5,165 bases of DNA, taken from positions 1 through 5,165 of the forward strand of contig JAAYXX010000093.1 in assembly GCA_012515695.1 (NCBI GenBank), written 5' to 3'. Source of the DNA: Chloroflexota bacterium. Its GTDB lineage: Bacteria > Chloroflexota > Anaerolineae > UBA1429. The notes below the pieces were generated by a model that was not told the DNA's origin, ran no database searches, and saw nothing but the letters and a program-made list of their open reading frames with translations. This document shows, one piece after another, positions 1 through 5,056 of this stretch (the first letter of the stretch is position 1; every line of letters begins with the position of its first letter). The translations under genes and the position numbers were made by a program.

Positions 1-60
1 CCTCGCCCCCTGGGAGAGGGTGCGGCTCCGTAGGAGCCGCGGGTGAGGGTGGTGAGGGTG
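1..60. repeat. REP-like GC-rich palindromic element (left end cut by window)
   Basis: A GGGAGAGGG block (12-20), a perfect 8-bp stem GCGGCTCC (22-29) / GGAGCCGC (33-40) closed by the 3-nt loop GTA, and then a doubled GGTGAGGGT motif (42-59). All three frames of the plus strand meet stops here, so it is not the tail of a gene. The G-rich motif, palindrome, G-rich motif layout is the look of dispersed intergenic palindromic (REP-type) repeats. No T-tract follows the stem, so it is not a convincing intrinsic terminator. That it is repeated elsewhere in the genome is inference. Confidence 0.45.
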
Positions 61-261
61 ATCTGCTGGCCGTGACAGTCAAATGTTAGCACCATTAGCC
101 ATCCTTGGCGGCTTGCAATTATGCCGGTTGGAAGCCGGCGGTCCAATGATGCTGGCGTTATGCTGTCCCGCCTGGGACATTCAGTTCCAGGTGGGGCCGT
201 CACTAAAGGCAGGCTTTACACGTCTATCTTCTTGATGGCGCATCGCTGACCCCTTTTCCCC
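61..261. other. Intergenic region without a gene; several short inverted repeats
   Basis: No reading frame of useful length with a start and ribosome-binding site is visible on either strand, and no tRNA or other RNA family is recognisable. It contains GCCGG (123-127) / CCGGC (135-139) around a 7-nt loop. It also contains TGTCCC (164-169) / GGGACA (174-179) with a 4-nt loop, and an overlapping alternative 9-bp stem with two G-T pairs (169-177 / 185-193, 7-nt loop). The last two cannot form together. All lie upstream of the predicted transcription start of the large gene, so they would not be in its mRNA. They may be remnants of dispersed repeats or belong to an upstream transcription unit outside the window. 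Confidence 0.5.
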
Positions 262-273
262 TTGACGCTGACC
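244..273. promoter_or_regulatory. Candidate operator: direct repeat CGCTGACC, 22-bp period
   Basis: The octamer CGCTGACC occurs at 244-251 and again at 266-273. The repeat period is 22 bp, about two helical turns, so both copies would face the same side of the DNA. The second copy begins in the last bases of the -35 hexamer and runs into the spacer. The first sits just upstream, where class II activators or cooperative repressors bind. This geometry is what is expected of a two-site operator, but an 8-bp repeat in a few hundred bases of GC-rich DNA can easily arise by chance. Confidence 0.2.
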
Positions 274-290
274 GGGCGGCCTGCTATACT
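262..290 (+). promoter_or_regulatory. Sigma-70-type promoter with extended -10
   Basis: The -35 hexamer TTGACG (262-267) matches the TTGACA consensus at five of six positions. The -10 hexamer TATACT (285-290) matches TATAAT at five of six. The spacer is the optimal 17 bp, and TGC directly before the -10 (282-284) is the extended -10 motif. It is the best promoter visible in the window and points at the large gene at 309. A start about 7 bp after the -10 would be near 296-298, giving an untranslated leader of only about 11-13 nt. Confidence 0.75.
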
Positions 291-296
291 CGCCAC

Positions 297-301
297 GAGG
301 A
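297..301 (+). promoter_or_regulatory. Ribosome-binding site GAGGA for the 309 start
   Basis: GAGGA ends 7 nt before the ATG at 309, which is good Shine-Dalgarno spacing, and it supports this start over any internal ATG. It is unusual in lying at, or within a base or two of, the predicted 5' end of the mRNA, so the transcript would be nearly leaderless yet still carry an SD. Confidence 0.65.
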
Positions 302-308
302 TTCCTGT

Positions 309-410
309 ATGCCCAATAGCGCACACTGTACTCATAGATTATCTCTTGTCATACGCTACCTGGCAATAGCCCTGGCGACCCTGGTTGCTCTGACGTGCCT
401 TGGCGGCTGC
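309..410 (+). other. Lipoprotein signal peptide with lipobox (residues 1-34)
   Basis: Residues 1-17 form a basic n-region (His9-Arg10, Arg16). Residues 18-31 form a hydrophobic core rich in Leu, Ala and Val. It ends in the lipobox Leu31-Gly32-Gly33-Cys34, matching the signal peptidase II consensus, so Cys34 would become the lipidated N-terminus. The next residues (Ala-Leu-Leu-Pro) carry no Asp at +2. A Pro/Ala/Thr linker then lifts the enzyme away from the membrane. An ordinary signal peptidase I site is less likely because the Cys sits exactly at the end of the hydrophobic core. Confidence 0.82.
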
Positions 411-3400
411 GCTTTGCTGCCGGGCATGGCTTTGCCCACGGTCGCCCCCGCGCCTACGGACGCCGCGCCCGCGCCGACAGCGCCCGCCGGGGAAACGCCG
501 CAGGCAACGTTGCAGACGCCGCCGCTGGCATCGTCCGAAACCCCAACCACCAGCGTCGAGGCGAACGCCCCGTACAAGGTTGCCCCTACCGTCGTGCCCA
601 TCCTCTATGATATGTTCGACTGGGGCACCGACTTTCAGCAGCAGCACCCCGAATGGGGGCCGGTGGGGTCCATCCAGTTTGTCACCTGGGAGGAGATCAA
701 CCCCGCCCCCGGCCAATACAACTGGTCGGTGATCGACAAAGAGCTGGCCAAGGAAGCCGGGTTGCAGGTCACGCTCCCCGATGGCACGCAGATACAAAAG
801 CCGGTGGTGATTCAGGTGTTCGCCTATCTTTCCAGCGCCACCGGCTGGAGCGCGTCGGACTTTTACGACGCCACGCCCCAATGGGTCTATCAGCAGGTTG
901 ACGCTGCCTCTCCCCAATCCCCGCGCCCCGTCGTGGGGGGCCGCAAGGTGGGCTATGTGATCAAGGGCTGTGACCGCGTGGCCGTAATGCCCATGTACGA
1001 CAACTCGATCTGGCGGCGAGCCTACTTTGACATGGTGCGCGCCTTTGGCGAGCGGTACAACGACCACCCACAGGTGACGTCGGTGGTGATCAATACCGGC
1101 ATTGACGGCGAGACCCACGCTATCAAAGACTGGCATTGCGCCTGGAAAGACCTCATGCAGCAGCAGGTCAGCGGCGTGCCCTATTACTTTACCAAGTTTG
1201 TCCAGGAGACGATGGAGGTCTATCGCGAGGCTTTTCCCACCAAGCCGATCTTTATCAACAACGCGCCCGGCGGCAGCAGTATGCGCCGTGTCTCGGCCGA
1301 ATATGCGGCCTCGTTCAACCCGCCCATCGGCTTGAAACACAGCGGCATGTGGATTGACCTCGACAGCCACCGGGGCTATGGCACGTTCGTCGGCTCGTGG
1401 GACATGATGCGCACCTATTCTATGACGCTGCCCATCTGGCTGGAATCGCCCTATGGCCTGGGGGATCGGGAGCATCGCTACTGGTCGCTTATCGCAGGGC
1501 TGCATTATCACCCGGACGCCATTGATCTGCACGAGGAGTATTTCCACCAGTCAGACCCCGAGTGGCTGCGCTTTACCGTGGAGCATCTGGGCGTGAACAT
1601 TGGCGACACGCCCGACGTCTGGACCGTCCTGCGGGATAGCGAGTATCCGAAGCAGAGTTGGGGCAGCGGCGGCGTTTCCGGGCATGTGGGGGATTGGTGC
1701 TTTTGGCTGTATCGCACAGAGAAGCCGCCCCAAAGCGTCACCGAGCGGGTCTGGCGCGACCAGATGCCCGCCGCCCGCGATCACGTCTATTCGCGGCAAG
1801 CGCGGCGCACGCGCCAGGATAACAACCAGATCTACATGGCCTTTGACATTGACGATGCCTACCCGTATATGGCGCAAAAGCCGGTGGATGCGCCGGAGGG
1901 CAATGTGCATTACACCGTGTGGGTGACGCTGCTCAACACAGGCACAGACACGTTCGCCCTACAATACCGCAACTGGGATGGTTCCATCGTCAGCCAGGTC
2001 AAGCGCAAAGGGCCGGGGCTGGGGCCAGTGGATACGTGGGTAACGGTGCCCTTTGTCATCTCGGATGGCTATCTGGACAACAATCTGCCGGGCGGCGCTG
2101 ATTTCCGGCTCTCCTGCGAGCGCGACGGCGACGAATACGTGCATATGGTGCGTGTGAGTGGCGGCTGGGATACGCCTCCCGCCAACGATGCCACGCCCAC
2201 GCCCGAGCAGCCCTATCCGACGACCACGGCGACAACCCCCGCGGCCCCGCCGCCCACGCCCGCCAAACCGACAGCCACCCGGCCAATAGCTACCCCCACC
2301 GAACTGGCCGGGGCCGAGCGATTTGCGCCGGTGGCCGACACGTATTTGGACCAGTGGGAACCGGCGAGCAGCCCCCACCGGGCGGGCAAGCTGTCGGCGC
2401 GAGATGGTGACGTGCGCGTGCCGCTCCTGCAATTCGACCTGTCGGCCATTCCGGCGAATGCGGCGGTGGAAAAGGCGCTGCTGCGCGTGCGTGTGTTCGA
2501 CAAGACCAACCCCGCCCCGCTGACCCTGGCGGCGCACCGAATCAACCGCCCGTGGGACGCGGCCACCTGCAACTGGACACAGGCCGCTCAGGGCACTTTG
2601 TGGGCGCTCCCTGGGGCCGGGGATGTGCCACAGGACCGCGCCGCCGTCGCCGTGGGGCAGGTGCTCCTGGCGGAAGAAGAACGCTGGTACGACCTGGATG
2701 TGACCGCCCTGGTGCGCGAGTGGGTGCAGAACCCGGCCTCGAATTATGGCCTGCTGCTGTCGGCCAGTAGTGCGGGGTCTGTCCAGTATGACCTGTACTC
2801 GTCCGATCATCCTGACCAGACCATGCACCCCCACCTGGCCGTGGTGTGGCACGAGCCGGGGGCTGGCACACCCACCGCGCCAGCGGCCCCGGAACCATTG
2901 CCCACGGACGCCGCCACACGCCCCGGCGAGTTGATCCAAGTGCGACTGCAACAAGGGGCGAGCTATCAGGGCGTCAGCGACGCCTTTTTGGATGCCTGGT
3001 CGCCAACCGCGAATCAGGCCCATGCCCCCAAGCTGGCCGCCCGTCAAGGCTCTGTGCGCGTCCCGATTATCCGGTTCGACCTGGAAAGCATCCCCGCGCA
3101 GGCGTCTATCAAGCAGGCGACCCTGTCGCTGTATGTGGTAAGCCGCACCAACCCCGGAACTGCTACGACTAACCTGGTGCGAGTGGCCCGCCCGTGGAGC
3201 GCCACTTCTGTTACGTGGGAGCAGGCCACGGCCACCGACGCCTGGGTACAGCCCGGCGCTCGCGAGCCGGGCCGCGACCGCTCGCCCAATCTATACGCCA
3301 GTGCCGACCTGCAAGCCGACCGCTCCTGGGTAAGCTGGGATATTACCGCGCTGGTACAAGAGTGGGTGGCCAACCCCACTACAAATTACGGCCTGATGAT

Positions 3401-4952
3401 CCTGACCGAAGGGAATGTTTCGGTGCAGTATGATCTCGCCAGTTCCGAGTGGTATCCGGGCGAGTTTCGCCCACGTCTGGACATCGAATATGTGGTGGCT
3501 CTTCCTACCCCCACGCCCGCCGTCACCGAGACGCCTCCGGCCACTGCAACCGCTGCGCCGACGGCCACGTTGCTGCCGCCAGCGGGGAGCCATACGTTCC
3601 AGCAGGGCGCGGAGGATTACCGGGGGTGTGCCGATGCCTATGTGGATGGCGCGCATCCCCAAGATAATTATGGGGCCAGCCCCACGCTGTTGGTAGGCCA
3701 GAACCACGCGCGCTCGGCGCTGTTGCGCTTTGACCTGCAATCCGTGCCGCCGTCCAGCGTTGTCCAGCAGGCCCGCCTGTCTGTTTATGTGACTGAACAA
3801 AGCGGCGCGCAAGGGGTGGAGCTACAGGCTTATTCTCTGCTCAAGCCCTGGACAGATGACAAGGTAACGTATCAGCGAGCCAGCCGGGAACAGGCGTGGC
3901 ACACCGAAGGGATTGCTGGGGCGGGCGTAGACCTGGCGGCAGAGCCGGAGGATAGCGTCTCGCTGTCTGACGGCGGGCAGTGGATCACGTTCGATGTGAC
4001 TCAGTTGGCGCAGGCGTGGATCGCGCACCCGCCGGAGAATCTGGGGGTGGCGCTCAAGCTGGCGGGTTCCGGCGCGGGCGAGTGCGCTTTGGCCGCAGCC
4101 GAGTGGCCCGACGACCCAACCTTGCGCCCTAAATTGGAATTGGAATGGACAACCACCGACCCCGCGCCGACGGTGGGCGCGCCCACCATCGAGCCGTATC
4201 CGGCGGCAACCCCCACGCCGATGCCCGGCGAGGGCACGGCTGTGCCCCGGCCAACGCCTACCCCCGGGCCAATGCGCTTGACGTTGCAGCAAGGCGTGAA
4301 CGGCTATCAGGGGACGCAGGATACGCATCTGGACAGTTGGAGCCAGACGGCGAACTTTGGCCCTGGACCAGTGTTGTATCTGCGCGAGGGAAAGATCCAG
4401 GTGGCCTTGATACGCTACGATCTGGCTGACCTGCCCGCAGACGCGGTGGTGCTCAAGGCCACGCTCAACCTGTGGGTCACGGGCAGCGAACGGCCCACCG
4501 ACGCGCCGCTCAAAGCCTACCTGATGGCTGTGCCCTGGCAAGAGGACGCGGCCACCTGGCTGGAAGCGGACATGGGGCGACTGTGGAATGGGCCGGGGGC
4601 TGATAGTTCGCAAGATTACCGCGCCTGGCCTTTCGCTGAGGCGCGCCTGCCGGAAGGGCAGCAATGGGTGAGCCTGGATATTACCCAGGCGGTCCAGCAA
4701 TGGGCCAGACGCCCGCAGGGGAATTACGGCCTGTTGCTCCGGCTGGAGGGCGCGCAGGACGGGCAATACCTGTTCGCCAGCTCTGAATGGGAGCAGGTGG
4801 AACAGCGCCCCCGCCTGACGGTGACCTATGCGGTGGAGCCAGCCGCTTCCCGGCAGATGCGCGGCATCCTGCTATTGGGCGCAATCGGGATTGCCGTCGT
4901 GTTGGGGCTGGTGTTTGCCATGCGCGGCAGCCGCCTGTTCCCTGGGAGATAG
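309..4952 (+). CDS. Large cell-surface lipoprotein: GH-A-like TIM barrel, jelly roll, four DNRLRE modules, C-terminal TM helix
   Basis: A 1,547-residue protein, probably a surface-anchored glycoside hydrolase-like enzyme. Layout: lipoprotein signal (1-34, Cys34); Ala/Pro/Thr linker (35-90); TIM-barrel domain (about 91-430); connector (about 430-505); beta-sandwich (about 505-618); then four DNRLRE-type modules (670-847, 877-1062, 1096-1280, 1323-1508), each preceded by a Pro/Thr linker; TM helix 1519-1538 and basic tail. The start at ATG 309 is supported by a GAGGA site 7 nt upstream, a strong promoter and an immediately following signal peptide. It ends at TAG (4950-4952), with an in-frame TGA at 4968 as back-up. 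It appears to be transcribed alone, as no neighbour gene lies within 300 bases upstream and a repeat array follows. No frameshift or internal stop is seen. DNRLRE modules and jelly rolls are known in extracellular, often carbohydrate-binding contexts, so a polysaccharide or glycoprotein target outside the cell is the natural inference. The specific activity is unknown, and the barrel could be a non-catalytic relative. Confidence 0.93.
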   Translation: MPNSAHCTHRLSLVIRYLAIALATLVALTCLGGCALLPGMALPTVAPAPTDAAPAPTAPAGETPQATLQTPPLASSETPTTSVEANAPYKVAPTVVPILYDMFDWGTDFQQQHPEWGPVGSIQFVTWEEINPAPGQYNWSVIDKELAKEAGLQVTLPDGTQIQKPVVIQVFAYLSSATGWSASDFYDATPQWVYQQVDAASPQSPRPVVGGRKVGYVIKGCDRVAVMPMYDNSIWRRAYFDMVRAFGERYNDHPQVTSVVINTGIDGETHAIKDWHCAWKDLMQQQVSGVPYYFTKFVQETMEVYREAFPTKPIFINNAPGGSSMRRVSAEYAASFNPPIGLKHSGMWIDLDSHRGYGTFVGSWDMMRTYSMTLPIWLESPYGLGDREHRYWSLIAGLHYHPDAIDLHEEYFHQSDPEWLRFTVEHLGVNIGDTPDVWTVLRDSEYPKQSWGSGGVSGHVGDWCFWLYRTEKPPQSVTERVWRDQMPAARDHVYSRQARRTRQDNNQIYMAFDIDDAYPYMAQKPVDAPEGNVHYTVWVTLLNTGTDTFALQYRNWDGSIVSQVKRKGPGLGPVDTWVTVPFVISDGYLDNNLPGGADFRLSCERDGDEYVHMVRVSGGWDTPPANDATPTPEQPYPTTTATTPAAPPPTPAKPTATRPIATPTELAGAERFAPVADTYLDQWEPASSPHRAGKLSARDGDVRVPLLQFDLSAIPANAAVEKALLRVRVFDKTNPAPLTLAAHRINRPWDAATCNWTQAAQGTLWALPGAGDVPQDRAAVAVGQVLLAEEERWYDLDVTALVREWVQNPASNYGLLLSASSAGSVQYDLYSSDHPDQTMHPHLAVVWHEPGAGTPTAPAAPEPLPTDAATRPGELIQVRLQQGASYQGVSDAFLDAWSPTANQAHAPKLAARQGSVRVPIIRFDLESIPAQASIKQATLSLYVVSRTNPGTATTNLVRVARPWSATSVTWEQATATDAWVQPGAREPGRDRSPNLYASADLQADRSWVSWDITALVQEWVANPTTNYGLMILTEGNVSVQYDLASSEWYPGEFRPRLDIEYVVALPTPTPAVTETPPATATAAPTATLLPPAGSHTFQQGAEDYRGCADAYVDGAHPQDNYGASPTLLVGQNHARSALLRFDLQSVPPSSVVQQARLSVYVTEQSGAQGVELQAYSLLKPWTDDKVTYQRASREQAWHTEGIAGAGVDLAAEPEDSVSLSDGGQWITFDVTQLAQAWIAHPPENLGVALKLAGSGAGECALAAAEWPDDPTLRPKLELEWTTTDPAPTVGAPTIEPYPAATPTPMPGEGTAVPRPTPTPGPMRLTLQQGVNGYQGTQDTHLDSWSQTANFGPGPVLYLREGKIQVALIRYDLADLPADAVVLKATLNLWVTGSERPTDAPLKAYLMAVPWQEDAATWLEADMGRLWNGPGADSSQDYRAWPFAEARLPEGQQWVSLDITQAVQQWARRPQGNYGLLLRLEGAQDGQYLFASSEWEQVEQRPRLTVTYAVEPAASRQMRGILLLGAIGIAVVLGLVFAMRGSRLFPGR
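579..1598 (+). other. TIM-barrel domain resembling clan GH-A glycoside hydrolases (residues ~91-430)
   Basis: Eight strand-like segments can be read in order: TVVPILYDMF; SIQFVTWEEINP; KPVVIQVFAYL; TSVVINTGIDGE; KPIFINNAPG; IGLKHSGMWI; LPIWLESPYG; DAIDLHEEYF. Strand 2 is followed by the W-x2-I-N-P-x-P-G-x-Y-x-W pattern (127-139), shared by GH42-, GH5- and DUF4832-like barrels. The run from Tyr-Asp-Asn through RAFGERYNDHP before strand 4 is also typical of that group. In clan GH-A the acid/base sits at the end of strand 4 and the nucleophile at the end of strand 7. Here those positions are Glu268 (in GIDGE) and Glu379 (in WLESPYG), 111 residues apart, a spacing seen in retaining GH-A enzymes. 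Glu409 and Glu410 at strand 8 are alternatives. Cys221 and Cys277 could form a disulfide. Family and substrate are not assigned. Confidence 0.62.
1821..2162 (+). other. Jelly-roll beta-sandwich after the barrel (residues ~505-618)
   Basis: This stretch alternates short hydrophobic strands with polar turns: YMAFDIDDAYPY, VHYTVWVTLLNTG, DTFALQYRNWDG, VTVPFVISDGYL, ADFRLSCERDGDEY, VHMVRVSG. Similar sandwiches follow the catalytic barrel in many surface glycosidases and often bind carbohydrate. The dense aromatic and acidic residues (Tyr, Trp, Asp-Asp) fit that, but no named family is claimed. The segment before it (about 430-505) holds Cys464 and a very basic run around QARRTRQ, and its role is unknown. 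Confidence 0.5.
2316..4832 (+). repeat. Four tandem DNRLRE-type modules within the protein
   Basis: Module 1 is coded by 2316-2849, module 2 by 2937-3494, module 3 by 3594-4148 and module 4 by 4275-4832, each about 180 residues. Shared signposts are D-x2-L-D-x-W near the start, then L-L-R-F-D-L-x2-I-P-x2-A. Next comes a Leu/Val strand, a RPW-x4-VTW-x2-A core, W-x3-D-I-T-x-L-V-Q-x-W followed by NP-x2-NYGL, and SSEW ending in RP-x-L-x-V-x-Y. These are the landmarks of the DNRLRE (disaggregatase-related, CBM96-like) fold, known from surface proteins and polysaccharide-active enzymes. Modules 2 and 4 begin with an extra L-Q-Q-G-x3-Y-x-G strand and module 3 with a variant of it, which module 1 lacks. 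Copies are diverged at protein level and the DNA is not visibly repeated, so the duplications are old. Linkers between them are 15-40 residues and rich in Pro, Thr and Ala. Confidence 0.85.
4863..4922 (+). other. C-terminal transmembrane helix (residues 1519-1538)
   Basis: Twenty uncharged residues (Gly1519 to Met1538; mostly Ile, Leu, Val, Gly, Ala) lie between Arg1515/Arg1518 and a tail carrying Arg1539, Arg1542 and Arg1547. The tail is only nine residues. With the bulk of the protein outside, the helix would run outside to inside with the basic tail in the cytoplasm. No LPXTG-like motif precedes the helix, so it is not a standard sortase signal, though an unrecognised processing signal of the same shape (hydrophobic helix plus basic tail) is possible. 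Confidence 0.85.
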
Positions 4953-4979
4953 CCGCGACCACATGTCTGATGTTTGTTG

Positions 4980-5016
4980 CGTGGCAGCCTAGCAGTAGCC
5001 GCAGCATCCTGCCGCG
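4980..5016 (+). other. Hairpin A of the 99-bp repeat (copy 1; copy 2 at 5079-5115)
   Basis: CGTGGCAG (4980-4987) pairs with CTGCCGCG (5009-5016) over 8 bp, including one T-G wobble, around a 21-nt loop. The same stem is unchanged in the second unit (5079-5086 / 5108-5115). The loop contains TAGCCGCA (4996-5003). In the second unit its copy (5095-5102) is perfectly complementary to TGCGGCTA at 5053-5060, allowing an alternative fold between neighbouring units. No T-tract follows, so rho-independent termination is not supported. Confidence 0.5.
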
Positions 5017-5039
5017 TTCCCTACGCCCCGCGCGTCCTG

Positions 5040-5056
5040 CGCGCCAGAATGGTGCG
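5040..5056 (+). other. Hairpin B of the 99-bp repeat (copy 1; copy 2 at 5139-5155)
   Basis: In copy 2 CGCGCCA (5139-5145) and TGGCGCG (5149-5155) form a perfect 7-bp stem with the 3-nt loop GAA. In copy 1 the only difference (T at 5053 for C at 5152) turns one G-C pair into a G-T pair, so the stem survives as RNA. This is the strongest local palindrome in the unit and resembles the compact hairpins of dispersed intergenic repeats. Confidence 0.6.

Noticed and set aside
339..1547. Long minus-strand open frame (402 codons) opposite the barrel domain
   Set aside because: It lies wholly antisense to the signal peptide and barrel of the well-supported plus-strand gene. Its translation is low-complexity (Gly, Arg, His, Val rich) with no recognisable domain. 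GC-rich genes commonly leave such open antisense frames.
1959..3047. Minus-strand open frame (362 codons) opposite the sandwich and first DNRLRE modules
   Set aside because: Antisense shadow, with Gly/Arg-rich runs that are simply the complement of the Pro/Thr linker. No domain was recognised.
3822..4766. Minus-strand open frame (314 codons) opposite DNRLRE modules 3 and 4
   Set aside because: Antisense shadow of a gene whose plus-strand translation shows clear domain landmarks. Composition is atypical for a real protein.
8..4949. Shared 10-mer CCCTGGGAGA at 8-17 and 4940-4949, as possible flanking direct repeats of an inserted segment
   Set aside because: The match does not extend beyond ten bases, the second copy is within the coding end of the gene, and no transposase or integrase is present. 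A chance match is plausible.
4863..4952. Sortase-type cell-wall sorting signal at the C-terminus
   Set aside because: A hydrophobic helix and basic tail are present, but no LPXTG-like motif precedes them, so a plain transmembrane anchor is the simpler reading.
4980..5056. Intrinsic terminator for the large gene
   Set aside because: Stems are present but none is followed by a run of T residues, so rho-independent termination is not supported.
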